Under the pieces are notes generated by a model, which made no database searches, was not told the DNA's origin, and saw only the letters and a program-made list of their open reading frames with translations. A program made the translations under genes and the position numbers. Positions 8,649 through 16,158 of a stretch of DNA of 64,000 nucleotides are shown here, piece after piece. Position 1 is the first letter of the stretch; each line of letters starts with the position of its first letter. Origin of the DNA: Xylanibacillus composti (lineage in GTDB: Bacteria; Bacillota; Bacilli; Paenibacillales; K13); contig NZ_BOVK01000043.1 of NCBI RefSeq assembly GCF_018403685.1, positions 17,742 to 81,741 of the forward strand, given 5' to 3'.

Positions 8649-8861
8649 TTAGTGGTCGCCTCCCTCGCCTGAACTTACTAATTCATCAATCTTCACCTTG
8701 AAAAAGTCGGCGATGCTTCGCAAGGTCATGTAATCGGGGAAGCGCCTGTTGTTTTCGTAATGCGACCAGGCGGCGCGGGAAATACCGAGATGCTCGGAAA
8801 CTTCCTTTTGCGTATACTTGTGTTTTTTGCGAAGCTCAGCCAAGCTTTTGCCGAAATTCAT
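8649..8861 (-). CDS. Small XRE-type helix-turn-helix regulator
   Basis: A 70-residue protein that is almost only a Cro/C1-type HTH: YTQKEVSEHLGISRAAWSHYE followed by PDYMTLRSIADFF. The ATG at 8861 has AAAGGAGGG just upstream; a longer open frame to 8960 has no ribosome site. The perfect palindrome in its promoter implies autoregulation. It lies convergent to the chromate-type transporter gene with only 25 bases between the stops. Its targets are unknown. Confidence 0.85.
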   Translation of the reverse strand: MNFGKSLAELRKKHKYTQKEVSEHLGISRAAWSHYENNRRFPDYMTLRSIADFFKVKIDELVSSGEGGDH

Positions 8862-8947
8862 GATTACCCTCCTTTGATGCTGGTGCAGTTGTATGGAACC
8901 GCCTGAGCGACGGGAGAAAGCGGATTCATCCAGCCGTGCTGTTTCTA

Positions 8948-8976
8948 CTGTATGATACAAATTGTATCAATGTCAA
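8948..8976 (-). promoter_or_regulatory. Promoter and operator of the XRE regulator
   Basis: On the minus strand TTGACA (8976-8971) is followed 16-17 bases later by CATACA/ATACAG. The spacer contains a perfect 8-1-8 inverted repeat, TGATACAA-A-TTGTATCA at 8953-8969. This is a natural binding site for the small XRE protein, which would block polymerase. Confidence 0.7.
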
Positions 8977-9103
8977 GACAGAATCAACAATTTCCCTTGA
9001 AATCAAGGGTTGTTTCTGTCTGACTCCTTCCTCGACATGGTTCTTTGATAACGTTTCGTAAAAAAAGTTGCATAAACCAGTTTTCAAATCGAATGAAATC
9101 TAA

Positions 9104-9109
9104 TATAAT
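9104..9109 (+). promoter_or_regulatory. Putative -10 box for the GntR regulator gene
   Basis: A perfect TATAAT. The hexamer 17 bases upstream (TTTTCA, 9081-9086) is a modest -35 element. It is followed at once by the first regulator palindrome. Confidence 0.5.
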
Positions 9110-9122
9110 AAAAACAAGACAG

Positions 9123-9239
9123 ATTATCGATAATCGGTAATCGAGAATCGAGCAAGAAAGAGTGGTGGAAGACTTCAACTGTTTTCCGTAGAATTTTCTT
9201 AACAATGTCTCTATCGTTTTTGGAGGCATTATCGATAAT
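9123..9239. promoter_or_regulatory. Pair of identical ATTATCGATAAT operators flanking the 5' leader of the GntR gene
   Basis: The 12-bp palindrome ATTATCGATAAT occurs at 9123-9134 and again at 9228-9239, each followed by CG. Centres are exactly 105 bases apart, ten helical turns, which suits cooperative binding or looping by a dimeric FCD-type GntR protein. The second site ends 27 bases before the start codon of the regulator. From 8861 to 9267 there is no gene other than these control elements. Confidence 0.65.
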
Positions 9240-9266
9240 CGATATTTTGTGATGGAGAGTGAGTAC

Positions 9267-9914
9267 ATGCTTGGCAACCAACATACGTTCCGAAACAATT
9301 CCATCAGTGCGCAAGTGTACACCATGCTAAAGAAAGAAATCCTCGAGGGAAATTTGCAGCCTGGCGAGCGATTAATTGTTTTGGAAATTGCAGGACGTTT
9401 TCAAATCAGCCAAGCGCCCGTTCGGGAAGCACTGGAACGGCTTAAGCAGGAAGGCTTAATTGTCGGCCAGCCGAACAAAGGCTCCGTGGTATCGAATATT
9501 ACTTCCAAAGAGATCAGGGACATTTTTGTACTGCGTGAAATTATAGAGGGCTTTGCGGTCAGGGAATCTATGCCGCATCTTGACGAAGATGACTTTCGCT
9601 ATCTGGAAAATTTGCTGGATGAGATGGACGAGGCGGCAAAGCAGGATGACATGCTGAAAATTTTGGAGCGCGACATGGAGTTTCACGGTTTTTTCTACAA
9701 GCGCTGCAACAACCATGCCATTCTGGAGCTGTGGAATCACATGCGTTCCAAGGTTATGCGCTTCATGGCGATTTCGAACCGTTACTATTCCACCAAGAAG
9801 CTGGCAGCATACCACAGACCGCTGATTGAAGTATTGAAGTCTGGGGATGCGGCTGAAGCGGAGAGACAATTTATCGATCATATGAAGTCATACAAAGTGA
9901 TTCATCTGGACTAA
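9267..9914 (+). CDS. GntR-family regulator, FadR/FCD subfamily
   Basis: About 215 residues. The N-terminal winged helix (QVYTMLKKEILEGNLQPGER, then QISQAPVREALERLKQEGL) is the GntR DNA-binding domain. Residues about 85-210 form the all-helical FCD ligand-binding domain, with likely metal-binding His residues in HGFFYKRCNNHAI and in the C-terminal FIDHM. The ATG at 9267 has GGAGAG at 9254-9259; upstream in-frame starts at 9249 and 9252 lack a ribosome site. FCD regulators usually sense small organic acids or sugar acids. It probably controls itself and the AraC-type gene that follows. Confidence 0.85.
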   Translation: MLGNQHTFRNNSISAQVYTMLKKEILEGNLQPGERLIVLEIAGRFQISQAPVREALERLKQEGLIVGQPNKGSVVSNITSKEIRDIFVLREIIEGFAVRESMPHLDEDDFRYLENLLDEMDEAAKQDDMLKILERDMEFHGFFYKRCNNHAILELWNHMRSKVMRFMAISNRYYSTKKLAAYHRPLIEVLKSGDAAEAERQFIDHMKSYKVIHLD

Positions 9915-9963
9915 GTGCATAGCGTCTTGAAATAGGAGAGCTTTCAAAAAGGGGACATGTAGC

Positions 9964-11139
9964 ATGCAGATGCAAGCTGAGAAGCTATTGTTACAAGACG
10001 AATGTATACTGAATTGGATGAGAGACCGTGTGCTGATTGATCTGGTTTCTGACAGGCTGAGCAAGAGCGAGGACTTGAAGGAGAAGCTGTCTCTGTTTAA
10101 TCTGAATCCTTTCTACACCTTTCCGGCCATTGCCTTGTTGGAGCCATCGGCCTCCAATAAGGAGGATTCCGAGAAGCGCAGAATCTCGGAGAAGATTCGC
10201 GAGGATTTGCAGCAGCAGCTGAAGGACAGCAGTGTTGTTTTTACGGATGAAGAAGGACGTACAGGCATCTTGTTCTCTTGGGCGTCCAAGGGCGTGATTG
10301 ATCGAATTCAACGGATGCTGAATGCTCGATTTCCGTTCCCCGTCAATATTGGGGTCGGCAAGCCGTGCAGCCAGCTGTCGGATGTTCACCAGTCTTACAA
10401 GCAGGCCGTTCAAGCGCTGCAGAATAAATTTTATAAAGGCGCGGGCCAGGTTATTCACTTCAGTGAGCTGGGCAAGACGAGGCCGCTCCAGGATTACCCG
10501 GTATCCAGAGAGAAGGACTTGTACGAGCGCATGAAGTCAGCGGACAGCGACGTGGAAATTGAATGCGCTGTAAATGATTTTTACCATTGCATCTTGCAGA
10601 ATGGCCCAATTGATGTGAAGGACATTTACGAATTAACGATTCGGCTTTTGGTCGGCATGGAAAAAAGAGCGCTGGAAGATGCGGAAAAAGCGAATGCAAG
10701 CCTCCATTATGAAATTATGTCTATTGTAAAGATGGAAACTTTGCAGGAGATTAAACGGTATGTAATCGAATACCTAAAGGAGCTAAAAGACGTGATTTCG
10801 CAAAATGAAAAAGAGAGCCATCGCAGTATTATTAAAAAGACCCTTTATTTCATGGAGATGGAATGCCAGAATGCGACGCTGGGCAGCGTCGCGCAGAAAG
10901 TGTACATGACGCCGACGTACTTAAGCCTGCTCTTCAAGATGAACACCGGCAAAACCTTCATCGAGCAGCTGACCGATATCCGGATTGACAAGGCCAAGGA
11001 TATGCTGAAAAATTCCTATTTGAAAAACTACGAGGTTGCAGAGCGGGTAGGGTACCAAGATTCCCGGTACTTCAGCCAGCTGTTCAAGAAAAAGGTCGGA
11101 GTTTCCCCAAGCGAATACCGCGCTTCTGTGGGAAAATAA
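9964..11139 (+). CDS. AraC-type regulator resembling a YesN response regulator without its receiver domain
   Basis: About 391 residues. The C-terminal 100 form the double-HTH AraC domain (NATLGSVAQKVYMTPTYLSLLF, then YFSQLFKKKVGVSPSEYR). The N-terminal 270 residues resemble the middle region of long YesN-like regulators, including a PVNIGVGKPCSQLSDVHQSY block similar to degenerate GGDEF/CdaR-type sensor segments. No phosphoacceptor receiver domain is present. ATG at 9964 follows AAAAGGGGAC. It lies 49 bases after the GntR gene, so it is probably cotranscribed and may respond to a small molecule directly. Confidence 0.75.
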   Translation: MQMQAEKLLLQDECILNWMRDRVLIDLVSDRLSKSEDLKEKLSLFNLNPFYTFPAIALLEPSASNKEDSEKRRISEKIREDLQQQLKDSSVVFTDEEGRTGILFSWASKGVIDRIQRMLNARFPFPVNIGVGKPCSQLSDVHQSYKQAVQALQNKFYKGAGQVIHFSELGKTRPLQDYPVSREKDLYERMKSADSDVEIECAVNDFYHCILQNGPIDVKDIYELTIRLLVGMEKRALEDAEKANASLHYEIMSIVKMETLQEIKRYVIEYLKELKDVISQNEKESHRSIIKKTLYFMEMECQNATLGSVAQKVYMTPTYLSLLFKMNTGKTFIEQLTDIRIDKAKDMLKNSYLKNYEVAERVGYQDSRYFSQLFKKKVGVSPSEYRASVGK

Positions 11140-11190
11140 AATAGATGAAATCCGATAAATGCGTAATGAAATGAGCGGACTACAGTCCGG

Positions 11191-11241
11191 AAAAAAGCTG
11201 CTCCGCACGGTCGAGCTATCGACGTGCGGGCAGCTTTTTTT
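11191..11241 (+). terminator. Rho-independent terminator
   Basis: AAAAAAGCTGC..CCGCACG pairs with CGTGCGG-GCAGCTTTTTTT. The stem is strong and flanked by A-run and T-run, so it may act in both directions, separating the AraC-type gene from the convergent siderophore thioesterase. Confidence 0.85.
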
Positions 11242-11418
11242 CATGGCTTTCCCTATCTGTTGCTTCTTGCGGCATAATGCTTTACTTCGCAGCGGATTTC
11301 CCTCCAAAAGCGTCTCTGACTTCCGCTGCGCGCCTTGCCAGCATTCAATTTTCGTTAGGAGCTGCGTGCATTTGGACTGACAAGGCTTTGGGTGGAACAG
11401 CATTTGCCAGAGTCCGCA

Positions 11419-12180
11419 TCATGAAATGTTCAGCAGTTGATCCATGATTTGAGAAATGGATCGCAACAACTCATCTCTCTGCGTCTTCAGAAAGAAATGG
11501 TCGCCCTTAATCATCTCCACGGAACATTCACCGGTCGTATAAGCCGCCCACGCGTCCAACTCCTCACGGCTCGCCTCGGTATCGTCTGTTCCGCCAAATA
11601 CCGAGATCGGACAATCCAGCGGCGCATCATCGACATAGACATAAGTTTCGTCGAGTTGAAAGTCCGCGCGCAGTATCGGCAGAAAGAACTGCAAGAGTTC
11701 TTTGCTTTGCAAAATGGCCTCGGGCGTGCCCGAAAAGCGGCGCAGTTCATTGATGAATTCCTCTTCGGGCAGCTGATGAAGAGGGCGGGGCTCCGGGATG
11801 TGCGGAGCGCGGCTTCCCGCAACGATTAGCCGGCAAGGCTGAATCCCCCGTGTTCTGCGAAGATTTCGCGCAACCTCGAAAGCAATTCGCGCTCCCAAGC
11901 TGTGCCCAAACAAGAGGAACGGACACTGCAAATAGGGATAGATGGCTTCGGAAATTGCCTCTGACATCACCCGCATATCACATAGGGGCTGCTCCGATAT
12001 CCGGTTTTCCCTTCCTGGAAGCTGAATCGGATATATACCCGCATGAGCGGGAAACGCACGCTCCCATCCCCGGAATACTGAGGCGCCTCCGCCTGCATAA
12101 GGGAGACAGAAGAGGCGAATTTGGTCTGATTCTTGCGGACTAGCGAGCAGCCAAGGCGTTCGGGCATGGTTCATTTCCAT
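11419..12180 (-). CDS. Type II thioesterase of the siderophore NRPS system
   Basis: About 253 residues of the alpha/beta-hydrolase family (GrsT/SrfAD/YbtT-like). The opening LFCLPYAGGGASVF, the nucleophile motif FGHSLGARIA and the late GDHFFL with the catalytic His are all in place. Such proteins clear misprimed or stalled carrier domains. ATG at 12180 follows AAGGAG; a start at 12204 would overlap the upstream gene. It is cotranscribed with the AraC regulator, leftward from the Fur box. Confidence 0.9.
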   Translation of the reverse strand: MEMNHARTPWLLASPQESDQIRLFCLPYAGGGASVFRGWERAFPAHAGIYPIQLPGRENRISEQPLCDMRVMSEAISEAIYPYLQCPFLLFGHSLGARIAFEVARNLRRTRGIQPCRLIVAGSRAPHIPEPRPLHQLPEEEFINELRRFSGTPEAILQSKELLQFFLPILRADFQLDETYVYVDDAPLDCPISVFGGTDDTEASREELDAWAAYTTGECSVEMIKGDHFFLKTQRDELLRSISQIMDQLLNIS

Positions 12181-12200
12181 TTGCTTTCTCCTTCGTTTGG

Positions 12201-13181
12201 TCATTCCGTTCGTTTCGTATGTGTATGTTTTCGATACTCATTAGGCGTCATGCCGGTATTTTTTCGAAACAGCCCGCAGAAGCGGCCGGTATTTTTGTAG
12301 CCGACAATTTGGGCGATTTGATTGACGTACAAGTCCGAGTTGGCGAGGAGATGCTCCGCGTGGCTCATCCTCCTATGCTGGATATACTCGGTGATGGTGC
12401 AATGGTAGGCTTGTTTGAAGGTGTACTTGAGCTTGGTTGTTCCCATACAGGCAATGCGGGCAAGCTGCTCCAGGTGCAAATCGGAGGCAAACTGTTCATC
12501 GATGTAAGCGGTAACGGCCGTCAATCCGTCCAAGTCTTGGCTGGATAGGCTCTTCGTGAAAGGGGGCTGACTGACAAGCGAGCTTTTCTCGACGATGAGC
12601 GATAAAGCTTCCTTTACTTTCCCCTCATAAAACAGCTTTGCGGACAAGCCCGTTCCCCGGTAATTCCGGATTTGCCTCAGCAAAAAAACCAATTCAGGAA
12701 AATCTTCCTCACCGTCCATACGACTAAAAGCAGACCTAAGATCCCGGTAATCCCCAGGGTAGTTGCTAGTTAAGTAATCTTCAAAGTATTCCGGTATGAT
12801 CACGATCCCTGTTGAACGAATGGGCACGTTCTTGTGATAGACGGCTCGATACACGTTCTTCTGTCCTATATGTCCTTTGATGCAATGGCACGCAAGGCGT
12901 TTGCTCGGTTCCAGTTCTTCTCCGGAAACGGAATCATAATAGTTGATGCTGATATATGCGGGCTGCTTGTATGCCAAGAACAAGTCCTCATACAAGACGA
13001 AATCCTGTACATAAACGGAAAACAAATTTTGATGGGAATAAGCCCAGAAGTACCCTCTGCCTTTATCGGATGCAAGCGTATAGCTGATGCCTTCACGGCC
13101 CAATGACTCGTTCTCGTCATCCAGATAAAACCCGTTGTCTACCAAACAAGGGACGAACACTTCCGCGATAATATCTTTCAT
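12201..13181 (-). CDS. AraC-family regulator of the siderophore locus
   Basis: About 326 residues. The C-terminal domain carries the AraC double HTH (LEQLARIACMGTTKLKYTFK, then GRFCGLFRKNTGMTPNEYR). The N-terminal 220 residues are not recognisable but are probably ligand-sensing. The position matches YbtA and PchR, AraC proteins that activate siderophore genes when the siderophore is present. ATG at 13181 has GGAGGTGG just upstream; a longer frame to 13265 lacks a ribosome site. It is transcribed divergently from the transport and biosynthesis operon across the Fur box. Confidence 0.85.
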   Translation of the reverse strand: MKDIIAEVFVPCLVDNGFYLDDENESLGREGISYTLASDKGRGYFWAYSHQNLFSVYVQDFVLYEDLFLAYKQPAYISINYYDSVSGEELEPSKRLACHCIKGHIGQKNVYRAVYHKNVPIRSTGIVIIPEYFEDYLTSNYPGDYRDLRSAFSRMDGEEDFPELVFLLRQIRNYRGTGLSAKLFYEGKVKEALSLIVEKSSLVSQPPFTKSLSSQDLDGLTAVTAYIDEQFASDLHLEQLARIACMGTTKLKYTFKQAYHCTITEYIQHRRMSHAEHLLANSDLYVNQIAQIVGYKNTGRFCGLFRKNTGMTPNEYRKHTHTKRTE

Positions 13182-13293
13182 TTTACCACCTCCAAATATC
13201 ACGAACGGACGATGTGATAGCGCGATTAGACGGAAACACTCCAATGGTATTGTCGGTTGCTTCAAGTGGAAGTAAAGTAAAATCAGAAAGTTT

Positions 13294-13312
13294 GATAATG
13301 ATAATCATAATC
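13294..13312. promoter_or_regulatory. Fur box controlling both directions of the siderophore locus
   Basis: GATAATGATAATCATAATC matches the 19-bp consensus GATAATGATAATCATTATC at 18 of 19 positions. It sits in the 234-bp AT-rich divergent promoter region. Iron repression of both the AraC/thioesterase arm and the long rightward operon follows directly. The remaining region to 13400 is AT-rich, with a possible -10 TATAAA at 13369-13374 but no good -35, as expected for an AraC-activated promoter. Confidence 0.85.
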
Positions 13313-13415
13313 ATAATTAAATGAAAATAACAATAAATAATATTAATAGTAATTATTACGATTTACATTATAAATCTTACTTTCATTTTGCACAAGTACA
13401 GGAGGAGAAAAGATC

Positions 13416-14045
13416 ATGCAAGCACAAGCACAATCGCAAGTTCACAAGCAGAATACGACCGTGCACAACCGTTGGAGGATGAGGGATTTCATTACGCTCG
13501 CGATATTCAATGTCGTGATGATGATCATTCTTACGGTCGGCGGCATGTTTGCCCATCCCATCGCTTATCTGGTTGGCGCAGGGGTTGTGGCGTTGTTCAA
13601 TGGCCCGATCTACATGGTGATGGCCAATAAAATCGGCAAACGGGGCGTATTGTTCTTCAGCTCTCTGCTCGTGGGGTTGTATTTCATGGCGTTCGGCTTC
13701 GTATACTTCCTGATCACATTGGCTCTCATTGGCATTTTGTGCGAGCTGGTTATGTGGGGAAGCGATACATACAAGAATCCGGTCCGCAACGCCATCGGCT
13801 ATGGGTTGTTTTACGTGGGTTACAGTCTGTGCGGCGTTGTGCCCATTGTTTTCTTCAAGGAACAATATGTAGCGATCCTTGAGCAAAGCTATTCCCCAGA
13901 TAAGCTCGGCACCCTGTTGTATTATTACGGCACGCCAGGCATGGTGCTGACCATGTGCGCCATTTCATTCGCGGGCGGCTTGGCCGGTTGCTATATCGGG
14001 AATACATTGCTGAAAAAACATGTGGCGAAGGCTAGGTTGGTGTAA
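13416..14045 (+). CDS. ECF transporter S-component (MptD/Trep_Strep-like family)
   Basis: About 209 residues with five or six membrane segments. It resembles the MptD/Trep_Strep family of putative substrate-specific components of energy-coupling-factor importers. The early RDFITLAIFNVVMMIILTVGG segment and the MANKIGKRG loop are typical. Perfect ribosome site GGAGGAG at 13401-13407. It is first in the long rightward operon and overlaps the T-component by one base (TAATG). As the only recognisable binding component here, it is the best candidate to bind the ferric siderophore, which is inference. Confidence 0.8.
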   Translation: MQAQAQSQVHKQNTTVHNRWRMRDFITLAIFNVVMMIILTVGGMFAHPIAYLVGAGVVALFNGPIYMVMANKIGKRGVLFFSSLLVGLYFMAFGFVYFLITLALIGILCELVMWGSDTYKNPVRNAIGYGLFYVGYSLCGVVPIVFFKEQYVAILEQSYSPDKLGTLLYYYGTPGMVLTMCAISFAGGLAGCYIGNTLLKKHVAKARLV

Positions 14046-14725
14046 TGAAGCTCGATCCCAGAACGCAACTTGCCCTGTTGGTTTTTGCGAGCGTCTTTGT
14101 GATGTTTGCGAGAGAGGTTTGGCAACTGCATGTGCTGGTCGCTATAAGCGCCTTGTATTTGCTCGGCCATTCCTTGCTCAGGCAGACAGTATATTTTGTC
14201 CTAGCCTATATCGCGTTTATGGCCGTTTTGTCCGTTATCCCCGATTATTCAGCGGCATTCGGCATCATCGTCTATACGTTAGCGAGAATGACGCCGGTCG
14301 CGATGATCGGGGCGGCGCTCACACGCTCGTCACCGAGCCGCATTATGTGTGCATTGGAAAGGGCGGCCATTCCGAAGCCGATGCTGGTCATGATTTGCAT
14401 TTTGTTTCGCTTTTTCCCTGTGTTGGCGGCGGAAATCAAAGCCATTCGCGACGGTATACGGGCGAGGGGGATTTTCCCCCATTGGTACAGCCTGTTGCGG
14501 CAGCCTGCCTTTGTCTATGAATGCTACTTCGTGCCGCTGATCGTCCGGTGTCTGAAGCTGTCATCAGAGCTTGCTTCGTCCGCCGAGCTGCGGGGAATCG
14601 AGTGCGGCTCCGGCAGAACCTCCATCCATCCGGTCGGGTTGAAGGCGAGAGACGGACTAACAGCCTGCATCTATGTCCTGATGGGGATTTCTGTCTATTG
14701 GGAGGGAGGTCCTTGGGGCACATGA
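14045..14725 (+). CDS. ecfT: ECF transporter T-component (EcfT)
   Basis: About 226 residues, a transmembrane protein. The cytoplasmic coupling helices carry the two family Ala-Arg-Gly/Arg-Gly motifs: IRDGIRARG and, later, SSAELRGIEC. These contact the two ATPases. The start is fixed by the TAATG overlap, and the end overlaps the ATPase start (ATGA). It is part of a complete ECF importer with the genes on each side. Confidence 0.88.
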   Translation: MKLDPRTQLALLVFASVFVMFAREVWQLHVLVAISALYLLGHSLLRQTVYFVLAYIAFMAVLSVIPDYSAAFGIIVYTLARMTPVAMIGAALTRSSPSRIMCALERAAIPKPMLVMICILFRFFPVLAAEIKAIRDGIRARGIFPHWYSLLRQPAFVYECYFVPLIVRCLKLSSELASSAELRGIECGSGRTSIHPVGLKARDGLTACIYVLMGISVYWEGGPWGT

Positions 14726-16158
14726 TTGCGTTAAGCGATGTCACCTTCCGCTATGGGCAGGAAGACGGGGAGGCCGGGGATGAATCCGGCGTCCAGCAGA
14801 TCAGCTTATCCGTGCAGGAGGGACAGTGTGTTGTGCTGTGCGGCCGCTCGGGCTGTGGAAAGAGTACGATTTTGCGGCTGCTCTGCGGACTTGCGCCTGG
14901 TTTTTACCCGGGGCGCGTGTCGGGGGAAGTGCTGATTGGCGGTCGAAATCCTTCTTCCATGTCGCCGGAGGAACGCGCCAAGTGGTTCGGTGTCGTGTTT
15001 CAAGATCCCCGCAGCCAGTTTTTTATGGATAATGTCCGGGACGAATTGGCATTCTCGGCCGAGAACCTCGGGATGGCGCCGGACGAGGTGATGAACCGGA
15101 TCGAAGAGCAGGCGGAACTGCTTGGCATCTCACACTTGCTGGACCGCAAGCTGGGGAGACTTTCGAGCGGACAGAAGCAACGCGTTGCCATTGCGGCCGC
15201 CTCTGTCCTCTCGCCGCCGATCCTAATTCTTGACGAGCCGACGGCCAATCTGGATGAACAAGCGACGCAAACCGTTATGGACATGCTGGGCAGGCTTAAG
15301 GCGAACGGGACGACCCTGGTCATCAGCGAGCATCGCCTGCATTCGCTGCTGCCTGTTGCGGATGCCTTCGTCTGCATGGAACAAGGCAGCCTTGTGCGCA
15401 TGTGGCCGAAGGACGAATTTTCGCGGCTTGCCTATGAAGACGTTCGTCCATACGGGTTGCGGCATCCGGATATGATTCAGACTGCAGCGGCGCGCCAAGC
15501 CGAAGCTGTACAGGCGTTCGCCCCTGTTTTCTTGCAAGGAAAAAATTTGGCGTATCGCTACAGCAGGAACGGTGACGGGATAGAAGGGTTCGACATCGCG
15601 CTGCCGCAGGGCAGTGTGACCGCGATAACCGGCGAGAATGGTGCGGGCAAAACCACGCTGGGCAAAATCGTAAGCGGTCTGCTCCGCGAACGCAGCGGAG
15701 AGGTGTTCATCCGGGGCACTCCTCAGTCTGCAGCACGCAGGCGCGCTTGCAGTTACTTGGTCATGCAGGATGCGGACTACCAGCTTTATGCGGACAGCGT
15801 GGGCAATGAGCTGGTATTGGGCAAGCGTGTAGACGAAGCGCTTCGCGCGAAGGCTTATGAAGCAATGGACGCATTCGGCTTAAGCGAGCTTCGGGATAGG
15901 CACCCTGCATCGTTGTCAGGGGGGGAGAAGCAGCGAGTGACGATGGCTGCGGCTTACTGCTCGGACGCGGCATTGATCGTGCTGGACGAACCGACCAGCG
16001 GACTTGACGGCGAAGGCGTTCTGCGCGTGGCCGCTTGGACGAGAGCGCTCGCGCAGGCGGGGAAAACCGTCCTGATCATCACACACGATCAGAGCTTGAC
16101 GGCGCTTGCCTGTGACCAAGTGGTCATGATGAAGAAAAAAGGGGGACGGCAGTTGTGA
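14722..16158 (+). CDS. Fused ECF ATPase with two nucleotide-binding domains (EcfA1-EcfA2 type)
   Basis: About 478 residues holding two complete ABC ATPase domains. The first (about 5-230) has Walker A GRSGCGKST, signature LSSGQKQRVAIA and Walker B LILDEPTANLDE. The second (about 270-475) has GENGAGKTTL, LSGGEKQRVTMA and LIVLDEPTSGLDG. Most ECF systems encode the two ATPases separately; fused forms are known (for example YkoD-like). The start at 14722 overlaps the previous stop as ATGA. Confidence 0.9.
   Translation: MIALSDVTFRYGQEDGEAGDESGVQQISLSVQEGQCVVLCGRSGCGKSTILRLLCGLAPGFYPGRVSGEVLIGGRNPSSMSPEERAKWFGVVFQDPRSQFFMDNVRDELAFSAENLGMAPDEVMNRIEEQAELLGISHLLDRKLGRLSSGQKQRVAIAAASVLSPPILILDEPTANLDEQATQTVMDMLGRLKANGTTLVISEHRLHSLLPVADAFVCMEQGSLVRMWPKDEFSRLAYEDVRPYGLRHPDMIQTAAARQAEAVQAFAPVFLQGKNLAYRYSRNGDGIEGFDIALPQGSVTAITGENGAGKTTLGKIVSGLLRERSGEVFIRGTPQSAARRRACSYLVMQDADYQLYADSVGNELVLGKRVDEALRAKAYEAMDAFGLSELRDRHPASLSGGEKQRVTMAAAYCSDAALIVLDEPTSGLDGEGVLRVAAWTRALAQAGKTVLIITHDQSLTALACDQVVMMKKKGGRQL

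Noticed and set aside
14521..14721. N-terminal extension of the fused ECF ATPase
   Set aside because: It would overlap the T-component by 200 bases; the ATGA overlap at 14722 fits the operon pattern and the ATPase domain start.
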